Positions 45,288 to 56,894 are shown, counted from the stretch's first letter. The stretch: DNA of 64,000 nucleotides from Thinopyrum elongatum (GCA_011799875.1 CM022302.1:181590942-181654941), one strand, 5' to 3'. Notes: generated from the sequence alone by a model not told the origin. A program made the numbers and translations.

Positions 45288-48003
45288 TAGGGGCGGAGCT
45301 GCGATTTTTTGCAATCACTTGTTACTATATAGGTATTTGGCTGTCTGAACCCAACTAAAAATCAAAGCTGAACCCATTAACTCACGACTGTCCTTATTAT
45401 TGCCTTGGTTTTGTTGTGAAATAGTCTATGTTAGAAGGGAGAGATGGGGTTTCGTGGAATAGTTGATTGTATTGATTGAGCCTCGTGGGCATATATATAT
45501 AGGAGTACAATGATCAACTTGGAGTACAAGGCACGCCAGAACAAATCATAGTCTATCTCTTCTTTCCTAATAATCAATATACTCAACATCCCCCCCAGTT
45601 ACAACGGTAGCGACGCAGACGGTGAGACTGGAGAAGAATCCGAAGGCAAGCCGATGGACACCCCCCCACAGTCGTAACGGTCGATGCATCGCGGAGTCGT
45701 GGCTGGAGTGGAAACCAACGAGGTTGCTCAAGCAAGGCGGTAGCCCTTTGTGCCGTTTGTCGAGGTAGCCGAGAGCGGAGGATGGTGTAGCCGTGGTCGA
45801 TGTCGAGTCGGGGTAGCCGGTGTCGAGAAAGTCTCCGTGGAACCGCGGGCACAAGGAGGCGCCGAGTTAGTCATGGGTGCAGTGGTATCGAGGTAGTGGT
45901 GCGCCGGAAGGAGGATGGTGTTGACGAGGCGTCGCACCGGGTGTGCCAAACCCGGGTGTTGCCAGCACCGCGCATGCGTAGACGGACGAAGACAAAGTTG
46001 ACGAAGCGCCGATCAGGCTTTCCAGGCCCGGGGACACATCGTGGATGAAGGCACACATCGGTGTTGCCAGCACCGGGCATGCGGAGACGGGGACCTGCAC
46101 AAGTTGTACGCCATGTCGGAGAAGTTGGAGAGGCCAGAAGAGAAGAACTCGACGACGATTGTGGCGTTCCATCGGTGCGGGGCCGATGTCACCAACGGTG
46201 GTCGGAGTAGACGAAGTGGTCGGGGTAGATGACGGCGACGTTGGCGACGGGCTGGTGCTTGGACGAAGACGAAGGGGGTGGACGGGTGGCGGCGGCGGCT
46301 ACGGAGGTAGCGGCGGCAGCGGCCGAAGAAGAGCGGCGGCGGCGACCTAATGGTGGCGGCAGCGGCTAGGTTAGTAGTGCGGCGGCGGTGCTCGAAGTAG
46401 GCGAGGAACCCGACAGCGTGACGAAGACTGGCGCGGACGATGGCGTTCCCGGCCAAGGGAGGCGGCGTGGCGCATACCACGAGAGGTCGATGCGCGAGGA
46501 CGGCGGTGGACCGCGGGCCACGGCGCTACGGCCCGAAGGGGCGATGCTAGCGGCGGAGCCAGGGGTGGCGGGGCAATGGCAGAAGACCTCGGGGCGACGG
46601 CGGGGACCGCGGGCCACGGTGCTATAGCCCGAAGGGGCGGCGCAGCGGTGGAGTGCGGGTCGGTGCAACCGCGGGGACGGCCTCAGGGCGACGGCGGGGA
46701 CCACGTATCGCGGCACGACGGCCCGAAGGGGCGACGCGCGAGTCGATGCAGTCGCGGGGAGAACCACGGGGCGGCGGCGCTGGGGCCCGACGGGGTGACG
46801 CCACGGCAGGCCGATGCTTGATCGGTGGAGAGGTGCGCTGTACTCGGGACGGTCTTCACGGGACCTGCGGAGGCGTGCGCAACCGACGGGCCAGGTCGGT
46901 CGCGCGGCGTAGATGGGGCGGATCGCGGTGGCGAGCAGGTGATCAAGCCGATCGCGCGCGAGGTCGGGGACGCCGCTCGGTGGAGGTGGGGTGGCGGCGG
47001 AGTCCGAGATGAAGCCGGCGACGACGGACGGCGTGGGACAACGTGCGGACGAGCACGTCAGCACCGGCACCCGGGCTGCCAAAGCATCGCCGGCGCCCGA
47101 GCAGCGATGCCTGAGCGACCAACATAGCAGCGGCGCCCGAGCTGAGGCAGCCGACGAGCCTGAAGCAGCCGGCCCGACTCAGCCAGGGATGAGACCGGCA
47201 AGGCAGACCGTAGGGCCGCCGTGCAGACGCGGCGGAGGCGGGTGGCGTGGATCGATGTGCGGGCCGGTGCGCGTATGGCGACTATGATGGGCCGCCGCAT
47301 GGAGCGAGACCGCCGGGTCGGGGCGATGCAGGTGTCCTGGTCAAAGAGGGCGGTGACGGCCGGCATAGATCGACGAGCAGGCCGGCGCGCGGACGACGGC
47401 CGTGAGGGGCCGCCTGTCGCGCGAGGCCGCCGTGTCGGTGAAGAAGCCTGCCGGTCGCGCCGGTGTCAGAGTAGAGGCGCACGGGGGTCGACGGCTGCGG
47501 TGGGCGACGCAAACCGATCAAGCTTTGATCGAAAAACCAAAAAGAAAAATGCCGATCAAGGTGACCGGCGGGAGAGAGAAAAACCCGGGGCAAGGGCTCG
47601 AGAAAAAGACTCTCCAGGGCAGTCGGTCAACACGACTGGCGTACGAACCCTAGGTACGGGCGGCGCGGCCCCCGACGGCGGTCATGGAGGCCGACCGCCC
47701 CAGGGGCGGCGTGCGGGGCGGAAGCTGCAGGCGGCGGCTAGGGTTGGATCGGTTAGGCTGATACCATGTTAGAAGGGAGAGATGGGGTTTCGTGGAATAG
47801 TTGATTGTATTGCTTGAGCCTCGTGGGCATATATATATATAGGAGTACAATGATCAACTTGGAGTACAAGACACACCAGAACAACTTCTAGTCTATCTCT
47901 TCTTTCCTAATAATCAATATACTCAACAGTCTGCGATAGTATAGTTAGTTCACACCCAAATTTTAAGTGAACCCAATGGAAAAATTTCCTAGCTCCGCCT
48001 CTT
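45288..48003. mobile_element. MITE with 9-bp target duplication, split by an LTR element
   Basis: Ends TAGGGGCGGAGCT and, on the other strand, AAGAGGCGGAGCT. Flanks CGTGCTATT (45279-45287) and CGTGCTACT (48004-48012) agree at 8 of 9 positions. Without the LTR insertion it is about 210 bp. An 8-9-bp duplication suits hAT or Mutator. It lies in an intron of the caleosin pseudogene. Confidence 0.65.
45429..47928 (-). mobile_element. Non-autonomous LTR element (LARD-like) with 160-bp LTRs
   Basis: LTRs at 45429-45588 and 47767-47928 start TGTTAGAAGGGAGAG and end ATATACTCAACA in plus-strand reading. Orientation is minus: the primer-binding site TGGTATCAGCCTAAC lies at 47766 downward, and a purine tract (GGGGGGGAT) abuts the other LTR. 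Flanks GTCTA and GTCTG form a 5-bp duplication with one mismatch. The 2.2-kb interior is GC-rich with long Pro/Arg-rich ORFs on all frames and no gag or pol motif. LTRs differ by eye at about six positions and one 2-base indel. Confidence 0.85.
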
Positions 48004-48644
48004 CGTGCTACTTACGTACATATCAAGTGAACCAAGAAAAATAACAGTTACAAATCACTTAAACTTGTGGTTTTGTTTCAGCTAACTTTTTAAACTTTAG
48101 AAATCACCCCACTTTACGAGATTTCTAGGATTTAGAATATTTTTTTTGCGGGTTGGATTGTGTGCTCATCTATATAGTAAAAGCTTTACAGTAATTTTAT
48201 GGATGTGTGCATCCACGGGTATATAGAAAATACCGCTTAACTCAACTAATTAGTGTCTTTTAAAGGGAAATTTTTATGGGCTAAAATCTATTTTGATATT
48301 TTATATTATAACCAGTTTTATGCGGAACACCGAGGTGCACCAGCTCTATCCATACATATAAAAACAAACTTATGGGATGTCACATATCCAACAGCAGTAA
48401 AGCAACGCAGAGGACTTATAATGCTCTTCCTTTGTAACTTGGATATAATTGATTTACCTTGATCATTGGAAGATATTATGTACATTTATTCTTTGATATT
48501 TTATTCTCGTATATATGCTAGTTTTTGTGCATATTTCTACCATTCGAATCCGTATATATGCTAAACATGTCAAACTGTAGGTTTGTTCCACAAAAGTTTG
48601 AGGAAATATTCATAAAGCATGCAAAAACTAGACCAGATGGTTTG

Positions 48645-50684
48645 TGATAGATGAATAAAACTATTGCTTGTATTATGTTTAGCACAGGGTACATGGCTAT
48701 ATATATTGGTACAAATCAACTTAGACTAGGTATTACAAACCGACTTGGACTAGGAAACTTGTGACCCAAGGAATAGTCTAACATCCCCCCGCAGTATCAA
48801 CGGGAGGCTCGATGACGTTGAGACTGAAACATATGTCTTGAAATGGCTTAGTAGCAAGTCCTTTGGTGAAGATGTCAGCAAATTGAGCCGTAGTAGGAAC
48901 ATGGAGCACCCGAACTTGTCCAAGAGCCACCTTCTCTCGAAGAAAGTGAATATCAATCTCAATGTGTTTGGTCCGGCGATGCTGAACAGGATTTCCAGAC
49001 ATGTAAACAGCTGAAATATTATCACATTATACAATAGTAGCTTGCTCAATCGGTCGGTGCAGTTCTGAGAGCAACTGACAAACCCAAATAGTATCAGTGA
49101 CAGCATGTGCCACAACACGGTACTCAGCTTCAGCGGATGAGCGGGAGACCGTAACCTGTCTTTTTGAGGACGAAGAAATCAAATTGTTACCGAGAAAAAC
49201 ACAGAAACCGGATGTGGATCGTCGAGTGTCTGACAATCAGCCCAGTCTGCATGAGAGTATGCGGTGAGAGAATGAGGAGTGGACTTATTGATGTGAAGAC
49301 CATGATCAAGAGTACCTTTCAAATACCTAAGGACACGTTTGACATGATTATAATGCGGAAGCCATGGATCATGCATATGGAGACATGCTTGTTGAACAGC
49401 AAAGGAAATTTCAGGACGAGTGATAGTGAGATATTGGAGAGCGCCGGTTAGACTACGGTACAGAGTAGGATCATGGAAAGGTTCACTGTCAGCGGATAGT
49501 TTGAAACTGGTATCAACAGGGGTGCGAGAGGACTGACAGTCAAGCATGCCATCACGATTAAGAAGATCAATAGTATACTGACGTTGGGAAAGAAAAAGGC
49601 CAGAAGAATCACGAAGAACAGCAATGCCCAAAAAATGATGAAGAGTACCAAGATCAGTCATAGAGAATTCAGAACGAAGAAGGGTAATAATATGATCTAA
49701 AAAGATTTGAGAAGATGCGGAGAGAATGATGTCATCTACATAAAGAAGGAGGTAGGCAGTTTCGGAATTGTGGTGGTACACAAAGAGAGAAGTGTCGGAA
49801 AGGGAAGAAGTGAAACCTATCGTTTGGATGAAAGAAGAGAAACGCTGAAACCAGGCTCGTGGAGCTTGTTTGAGACCATAAAGAGATTTCTGGAGAAGAC
49901 ATACATGATTTGGATAGGAAGGATTTTCAAAACCAAGAGGTTGTTGACAATAGACGGTCTCTTGAAGAGAACCATGGAGGAAAGCATTTTTGACATCTAG
50001 TTGATGGATGGGCCATGCGGAGGAAATAGCGATGCTAAGAACAGTACGAATGGTGCTGGGCTTGACAACAGGAGGGAACGTTTCATCATAATCAATGGCA
50101 TGTTTTTGAGAGTAACCATAACAGACCCAGCGGGCTTAATTTATAGCGGGAGAGGCCCCGTCAGAGTGGAATTTTTGGCGAAAGACCCATTTATTTGTAT
50201 TGGAAGGACGAGGAACTAACTGCCAAGTATTGTTTTGAATTAAAGCATCGTATTCTTCTTTCATGGCAGCAGCCCAATTTGGATCAAGAAGAGCAATTTT
50301 GTAAGTTCTGGGGATGGAAGAGAGAGAGATGTGGTAGCATGTAGGTTGAGGCGATCTGTGGGCTGACGAAAACCTGATTTGGCGCGAGTACACATGCCAT
50401 GATCATTGCCAGGGGCGACGGTAGGAACAGCTTTAGCTGGTAGGATGGAAACGGGGGTGTCTGGTGTAGGAGAACGAGCCGCAGGCGGCGGTGGTAGGGT
50501 GGGTGGAGCCATACCATAAACCCTAGGATCGAAAAACTGATACCATGATAGATGAATAAAATTATTGCTTGTATTATGTTTAGCACATGGTACATGGCTA
50601 TATATATTGGTACAAATCAACTTAGACTAGGTATTACAAACCGACTTGGACAAGGAAACTTGTGATCCAAGGAATAGTCTAACA
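48645..50684 (-). mobile_element. Internally deleted short-LTR Copia (2040 bp) inside a caleosin exon
   Basis: 139-bp LTRs at 48645-48783 and 50546-50684 differ by eye at four positions. Orientation is minus: primer-binding site TGGTATCAGTTTTTCG starts at 50545. Flanks GTTTG (48640-48644) and GTATG (50685-50689) are a 5-bp duplication with one mismatch. Only the linker, reverse transcriptase and RNase H remain; gag, protease and integrase are absent. Confidence 0.9.
48790..50500 (-). pseudogene. Copia reverse transcriptase and RNase H remnant
   Basis: Minus-strand blocks: CTRAKSGFRQPTDRLN linker (about 50380), ALLDPNWAAAMKEEYDAL and NNTWQLVPRP (50136-50393), then LLLYVDDIILSASS with the YVDD active site (49781 downward), DLGTLHHFLGI, RPEISFAVQQACLHMHDPW, and the RNase H part with [28 protein letters not shown] and HIEIDIHFLREKV ending near 48790. 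Frame changes near 49230 and 50136 and missing sequence between blocks rule out function. Confidence 0.85.
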
Positions 50685-51120
50685 GTATGACATATTTGGA
50701 GGTGGAGGATATGATCCTAGCAAATCGAGATCCACTGGACCCTGCATCATGGTAATTTGTTACATATGCTTGCCGTGGTTATATGTGGATTTTGTTTTTT
50801 GACGAAAAACCTATGAATATGTGTAATTGCTCATGGTTCCTCGGTTTTTAAAACAAATCAAGTATTTCCTGTAAAAAAGCATGATTTTAATTAACGGAAG
50901 GGCAAAAGAGTTAGTTAAGATTATTGGGTCCTCCTAAGTTTTTCGTTTCTATTGTTATAAATTCAGGGAGGGACCTCAAATAGAATGGGGCGGAATATAC
51001 AACCTCGCGAGTGACAATGATGGATTTCTTCATAAGGACGATGCGAGAGGTATATACGATGGAAGTGTGTTTGTAAAGCTAGAGGAAAAGAGGGCCTTTT
51101 CTCATCATAGTGCAATGTAA

Positions 51121-51919
51121 TATAGAGTGCAACATGTTATACGCTGAAATAATTAGGGGAACACATAGTGTGTGTACTAAGACTGGTATATATTTGTTCA
51201 AGTGTTTGTTTGCACATAAGTAAAATACTGTGATGTTTATATATATATATATATATGAACTCTGAAAAACTCGTCTAATGTTACAATATAAGTAATTTGC
51301 ATATTTATATTGGTCAGAAATGTGCCGCTCGTGCCGCACCTTGATGGTAGCCAGACTAGATTCTTGAACTTTATATAAATTCCATAGAAAGAACAACTGC
51401 ACAATAGTTTTAGAGTACACCGCTTCTCCATTTGTTTTCTTTTTTTGGGAGAAATACGATATAGAAAGCTCCTACCGTACAAATGTAAGCACCAGAGTTG
51501 AAATCTAGTAGATGGAGTTGTGCACCACTACTCCAGCACGACACCAAGATGTGGTTCTCCCCTTTTCTACATTTTCAGTATCTTAGCTATGGATCGTGTG
51601 TCTCGGGTTGATATCCTACCACATTCATAATTGTTCTCGGACACAACCTTTTATCTAATCAACATTACTTTTGTGCGTTTGCGAATCTGCTGGGAATACT
51701 GGTTCCCACGCACAACCACATGCATCCTCGAGACCAGCTCTAAAACTAGAAGAGGTTTAGGGTTTCGGTGCATTACCAACATCTCACACCTGACCAGGCA
51801 GAAAAATTTACGGACTGTGTACCTAAGGCTCAAGGCAGCAGATTATGGCATGGCGTGTACCCAACAACCCAAGGAGCCTATGTAGTATAGATTGGATAAG
51901 CAACCATTAGTGAGGTTTA
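51121..51919. other. Caleosin 3' flank, no gene
   Basis: A TA microsatellite is at 51238-51256. A small ORF at 51631-51885 has no recognisable domain and is not supported. Confidence 0.5.
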
Positions 51920-51939
51920 GCAGTACTACTATAAACTGG

Positions 51940-52290
51940 ATAATCACACAGGATTGATCTTGCCCATCACACACGGTTATAACGACCGTCACTATTTATG
52001 GGTGAGCGATGGGGCTATATATCATCGCACAAGATTAATAAACCATGTGCGATTGTTCAAACTTCGCACACGATTTCGTTATTTCAATCATGTGAGATAA
52101 GCTCGGCATCACACATGATTTTAGCATTCTCAACCGTGTGCGTTTCCGTAAGACTGCACGATCTTTTATTTCTTTGGTTGTATGTGTTGCTTAGTTATCA
52201 CACACGGTTATATGTACAAAATCATCTCTGATGGTTGTACTATCCCACACGTTGACCAAAAATTAACTGTGTGCGATCAACAGGTCCCCA
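51940..52290. repeat. CACTA-like subterminal repeat fragment
   Basis: Repeated (A/G)TCACACACGGTT, GTGTGCGATTGTT and GCACACGATT motifs resemble the subterminal regions of the CACTA at 13525-20148. No terminus is found, so this is probably a degraded fragment. Confidence 0.5.
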
Positions 52291-52369
52291 TTGATTTCAA
52301 ATTTGGGCAGCAGTTGTTGTACCCATAATTCAAACATTTCATGTAAAACACAATAGCACATTTACCAAA

Positions 52370-52855
52370 AATTCCAGTTGCAACCCCACTTGCAACTAAA
52401 AAATCTCAGTTGCAGCAGCACTTGCAACTGGGGAAATTTTAGTTGCAACCCAACTTGCAACTGAAATATCTCAGTTGCATCCCCACTTGTAATTGGAGAA
52501 AGCAACCCAACTTGCAACTTAAACATCTCAGTTGCAACCACACTTGCAACTGGAGAAATCACGGTTGCAACTCAACTTGCAACTGAAATATCTCAGTTGC
52601 AACCCCACTTGTAACTGGAGAAATCCTAGTTGCAACCCAACTTACAACTAAAACATCTCAGTTACAACCTCACTTGCAACTGGAGAAATCGCAGTCTCAG
52701 TTGCAACCCCACTTGTAGCTGGAAAAATCTCAGTTGCAACCCAACTTGCAACTAAAAATCTCATTAACAGCCATTTGCAAATTGGAAAAAATCTCAGTTG
52801 CAAACCGACTTGCAACCGAAGAAAAAAAATCGGTTTCAACACGTCTCGCAACTGT
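52370..52855. repeat. Self-complementary 32-33-bp minisatellite, about 14 units
   Basis: Each unit contains AGTTGCAA followed 10-15 bp later by TTGCAACT, so every unit can fold into a stem, with ACCC(C/A)A(C/A) in the loop and GAAAT(A/C)TC linking. Units start for example at 52377, 52409, 52442 and 52474. No ORF is conserved. Confidence 0.9.
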
Positions 52856-52859
52856 AATT

Positions 52860-53735
52860 GCATCCCAAAAAATTATCAAGAAAAAAAAGCACAAGAAAGG
52901 CCTACCCAACCCCTCAAAGGTCTATACGAGCAGCTCAACATAGTCTGGGACAACACAAGGGATAAAAGATGCCCATGCATCCAAGAAAATGCAACAACAA
53001 AAGGGACACACAAATCAACTCGGACCGGTATAAAAAATAAAAAAAATAAAGGACCAAATACACAAAACCCACAAAGGTAAACTCGGACCAATACAAAAGT
53101 ACCATACCTAGCTAACTTCCGGAAAGGGCCCTAAACCTTTTGGACATAACCAGCCCGACAAAACAAAAAAGCTAGCATAAATAGCTCCAGACCCACAACC
53201 CATTCCTCCCACAGGCTCTGACCCAGATAAACAAAACAACACAAAAATGCTGCACCAATCTTCACGTGACAAATCAGAGGGTTAAAAAGTTGACTGAGAA
53301 ATAAGTTATTTCTCAGCTGACTGAGAAATAGCAAAACCGTTGTGACATAGTTCCAATTGCTAGCTAGGTACACAAATGAGATCCACAAAGAACATAATCT
53401 AGTCTTTCTTGGTTACGTCGTTGTCTCAGTAATAGGTTCTGAAGGATTTAGCTGCCACGGTTTTGCCAAGACCCTGACAATTGCCTTGTAGTTCCATATT
53501 TTGTTTAGAACTCAGCTATCTCTTTTCGTCACCAGCGTGATATTTTGGGTACACTGTACAAGGCACTCTTAACTAAAAAAAATCTTATGCAGTGCACCAA
53601 AACATCACAAGAGCGACGGGTTGGAACTAATTCGTTGAAAGTATCTTGTGGACTACATTGTTTCATCGTGTCTACTCTATTTAAATACAAATAAGGAATT
53701 GAATCAGTTATCCTGTTAAAGTGATGATATCGATT
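52860..53735. other. Intergenic, no gene
   Basis: AC-rich sequence to 53110 (GGGACACACAAATCAACTCG). A perfect palindrome GAGAAATAAGTTATTTCTC lies near 53299. No ORF supported. Confidence 0.5.
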
Positions 53736-53751
53736 AAGTGGAATCAACATA

Positions 53752-53809
53752 GGCCTGCATGCATCTTTCGGATGCAAAGGCCGGGGGAAATCCTCCTTTT
53801 CCAAAAAAA
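53752..53809 (+). mobile_element. 58-bp retroposed LINE 3' tail with 16-bp target duplication
   Basis: AAGTGGAATCAACATA occurs perfectly at 53736-53751 and 53810-53825. Between lies a short segment with ATGCAAAGGCCGGGGGAAAT and a poly(A) end, the typical 3' terminus of grass L1 LINEs. This is an extreme 5' truncation. Confidence 0.85.
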
Positions 53810-54428
53810 AAGTGGAATCAACATAAAGATGTAGACTTACTCTTTGAAAAGCACGAACGGGACTTATAAAAAAGTAAGGCTGCTGGGAGAGGGCAAACTT
53901 CACGGAGTGGCAGAGGAGTGAAGATGACATTCTGACACTTGAGCCCCGTGTGAAAGAGAGACACTTGGTACTCTCATTTCATGACGAACTCACCAGTAGA
54001 AAATAGCTTGTATGAATCAACCTAGTGGCACGCCACCTTAGTGCATGCCGGTTACAGGAGCTGGGTAATGGTGGTCATTGGGCCCAAAGTTTCGGGCCAG
54101 GGAGGCAAGAGAAAAAAGCCCAACCCCAAAACATGGCCGACACGTCTAAATCGTGCCGGGCTAGGCACGAGGCCCATGGAGGGCCAATTTTTTTTCATTT
54201 CTAGGCACGTGGGCCTTGTCGGCCACATCACGGAAAACCTCGGGCCGGCCCGGGCACGACATGAAAAACATTGTCCGCCCAGCACGGCACGAAGCACGAC
54301 GTGGAGAAGCACGGCACGGGAGGCTTCATTTTTCATTTTATTTAGATTTTTCTGATATTTTCAAAAAACAGGCCAAAACAACCCGTCATGTGGGCACGAA
54401 ACTAAGTCGGGCCGGACCATTTCCAGAC

Positions 54429-55805
54429 GAGTGAAGTCTGAAATAAACCCTATGGTTGTACAGCTCGACGGAAATGAACCCTCACGTCTAAATCCCTGAA
54501 ATCTGTACCCTGACTTCACTGATCCCGGTCTTTTTGAACCTTGAGGTCGTATCCAAACAGGGGATTCTTACATACCACCGGGAAAGACCGGGATCGATTA
54601 TTCAGCCAACACCTGCAGATGGGTTCCTTACCCTTATGCACGAATTTTGGAATAAGTCCCACGCCGTCAGCACTCAACAGCATCGCTGTGGACTGCACTG
54701 CACCTCGTGCGAGCGGCCACGGGAGCTGCGTGACTCGCAACCACTCATGGCCGTGCCAGGATCGCCGGCTGGCGTACCAGGACCTGCTTGTTTTCGGTGC
54801 TAGCCATGGCTGCACAGCCAGCTTCCTAAACCGACGAGCTGTCGGATGTCTCGCCGGATCCTGCATTGCTTGGGCTGTCGGGCGTCGTGCCTGCCAAGGC
54901 GTCGCCCGTGCTACCTTCCATCGCCGGTTTCTTCGTCGCTCGGGCAGCCGCGCGTCTCATCGACGCCAGGGCCATGCGCTTCACCGACACCCTTGCCACA
55001 GGCGCTGCCTCTATGCCGCTTGACATGCTGAAACCAAGGCCACGCATCTAGCGAGGCGTGCACACCGTGGTAATATTCGGCAATACGGCTACGGGGCACC
55101 AGGAACTCGAAGCCACCCATGGCGGAGCGCACCCGCATCTCCCTGAGATTCCTGAGCACGTCGCTGCTAGCCACCGTGGTGTGCTGCACGCCGGGGTCGC
55201 CGTGGTGGTCCAAGAACATTTTGACCTGGCTCGGCGCTTGGTGTCATGCACCGGCTCGTTGTAGAGCTTGACCAATGTTCGCGGGCTACATGCACGTACA
55301 AGCCAGCAAGCTACAGGCATGCTTCTGATTACACCGGCTAGACACGTATATATACGCATGTACAGGCGTGCTACTGATCTATTCCCGGTGAGAAACACGA
55401 CACACGCAAGGTAGAATGAGAAGTAGACGACGAAGATGTACAGGCCGAAGCACGGGACGCGGTCCACCCAGAGATCGTTCGCGGACGGGGCAGCGAGCTA
55501 GAACATGGATAGGAGGCAATGGAGCTCGTACTGGCAGCGCCGGAGCGCAACGCGGATAGCCAGCAGTGGTCAAATGGGCATGGCGGTGGCTCGCATGTGA
55601 GCAAGCCGACATGGCGGTCATTAATTCAGTCAGAGTCAACAATCCCAGCCTCCAAGTGCCACGTCACCAAATCCTCTCCTAAAAACGCCAAAAGGTTCAA
55701 AATGACCAGGATATGCAAGGTTAGGGTACAGATTTCAGAGATTTAGACGTGAGGGTTTATTTCCGTCGAGCTCTACAACCATAGGGTTTATTTCAGACTT
55801 CACTC
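54429..55805. mobile_element. Mutator-like (Pack-MULE-type) element, perfect 9-bp TSD
   Basis: Inverted repeats of about 115 bp begin GAGTGAAGTCTGAAATAAAC on both ends (54429 and, on the minus strand, 55805). TTTCCAGAC is duplicated exactly at 54420-54428 and 55806-55814. Long TIRs and a 9-bp duplication are diagnostic of Mutator. The interior has GC-rich coding-like DNA and no transposase. The target DNA on both sides (54050-54428 and 55815-55920) shares GGCCGGGCACG-type motifs, so the MULE landed in an older repeat. Confidence 0.9.
54826..55467 (-). pseudogene. Captured host gene fragment in the MULE, family unknown
   Basis: Minus-strand frames contain FYLACVVFLTGNRSVARLY (membrane-like, about 55400), then MFLDHHGDPGVQHTTVASSD, VLRNLREMRVRSAMGGFEFL and VPRSRIAEYYHGVHASLD (55219-55050), and a Ser/Ala-rich C-terminal frame (KKPAMEGSTGDALAGTTPDS, 55047-54826). 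Codon use is GC3-rich as in grass genes. The pieces lie in different frames, so introns or frameshifts separate them. I do not recognise the protein. Plus-strand ORFs over the same DNA are equally long but lack any motif. Confidence 0.4.
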
Positions 55806-55814
55806 TTTCCAGAC

Positions 55815-56894
55815 CTAGGCACGTGGGCAGGCCCGACACGATACGGATAGTGTTCCGGCTGATTCGTGCCGCGCCTAACACTATTCGTGCTCCGGCCGTG
55901 GCCGGGCCGGCCCTATGGCCGCCCAATGCCGCTCGGTGGGTTTCCGTCGCATGGCACAAATCTAGCGGCGGCGAGCGCAATCGTGCAAGAGAACCAGCGG
56001 AATCGTGCAATCGTGCGAGCTGATTGGGGGCTGAGCAGCCATTGGAGGCGATTGCCTGATGCATGGAACCAGCGGCGTTCGCCGTCCTGTCGGTCGGGGA
56101 TTGGTGGCGCTCGGCGCCGGCCACAGTCGGACGGCGGAGGATCTAAGTCACAGTCTGCTCGCCATGAACCGCAACAGGAGGGAAGATGCGGATTGGGCAT
56201 CTGGCATCCGCCATTTCTGGGCTCCTAAACCAGACAAGCTCAAGTGCCCTCCACCTTCAGGCTAGGTAAATTCGCTCACTCAGTATCTTATGAAATCTCT
56301 ACTCGCATCAAATTCCGTTGTTTATTGCCCCTAATTGCTGCTGGCTTGCACATCGATGACTGACTGTGATGTAGATAGTGAACTGATTATTGTAGTTGAA
56401 TTAATAGGTTATAAGCACCAGATTTTGTCAGAGGACATTTGTCTAGATCCAAAGCAAACTCCTAGGGGAATTAATATCATATACTGAATTCATACACTCC
56501 TGAATTGTGGGAGTTTTCTTGTCATATTCTTATAAAAGATAAGTGGATAACTATCTTCCTGATTGCACGCCTGAAACTAAACAAAAAACTAACAGCTAGA
56601 TAGGAAAGCACTGACCAAACCCCACGCGGCCACACATGGGAACACTGACCGTACTGTTGTCCCCTAGTGCCCCGCGTGATGCACAAGATCTGTCTAAATA
56701 TTATCTTTTCAACTATTGTGGTGGGTTGTTAGGTGCTCTATACAAAATTGGGTCAGTCACAGTGAAGCCCCGTGCATTGCTTAATGATTGCACAGTTGCT
56801 TGCAGCGTTCGCTAATTGAGATATAAAGTGATGTAGTGCTCCACTCGGAGATGAGAAGAGAACTGCATTTTTCTGTGGAGATTTAGCTAGCAGC
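55815..56894. other. Repeat flank and upstream region, no gene
   Basis: 55815-56265 is GC-rich repeat DNA continuing the MULE target; its ORFs have no domain. 56270-56800 is AT-rich and featureless. Confidence 0.5.
56820..56828 (+). promoter_or_regulatory. TATA box of the WAK-like gene
   Basis: GATATAAAG lies about 70 bp upstream of the ATG at 56895, with a short plausible leader between. Confidence 0.5.

Larger units (their letters stand above)
44969..51120 (+). pseudogene. Caleosin/peroxygenase gene disrupted by nested transposons
   Basis: Four exons are visible: 44969-45054 (VAIGFNVTYAREFATLV), 45171-45265 (LPHLSIYIENMHRGMHGSDTG), 48581-48644 plus 50690-50751 (FVPQKFEEIFIKHAKTRPDG, then TYLEVEDMILANRD), and 50967-51120 (EWGGIYNLASDNDGFLHKDD...GIYDGSVFVKLEEKRAF, stop TAA). 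All have GT/AG borders and matching phases. The order matches caleosins, calcium- and haem-binding peroxygenases of lipid droplets: AIGFN segment, proline-rich turn, H-containing IYIxNxHRxxHGSDT, KHAKTRPD and the C-terminal YDGSVF. The N-terminal EF-hand exon is missing. Exon 3 is split by a Copia (48645-50684), and the preceding intron holds a MITE containing an LTR element. The residual coding sequence otherwise has no stop. Confidence 0.85.

Noticed and set aside
46366..47082. 238-codon minus-strand ORF as a captured gene
   Set aside because: Composition is repetitive (PSGRSAVARGP-like), with no start context or domain; cannot be separated from GC-driven openness.
45589..47766. Long Pro/Arg-rich ORFs on both strands inside the LARD-like element
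   Set aside because: GC-rich sequence with few stops in any frame; no domain and no conserved start.
48253..48462. ORF reading FYAEHRGAPALSIHIKTN, at first taken as a caleosin exon
   Set aside because: Exon phases of the caleosin model join 45265 directly to 48581, and this ORF matches no caleosin segment.
50685..50756. Reading of this stretch as a glycine-rich exon (YDIFGGGGYDPSKSRS)
   Set aside because: The frame that continues the exon left of the Copia gives TYLEVEDMILANRD, which fits caleosin; the glycine-rich frame is a shadow.
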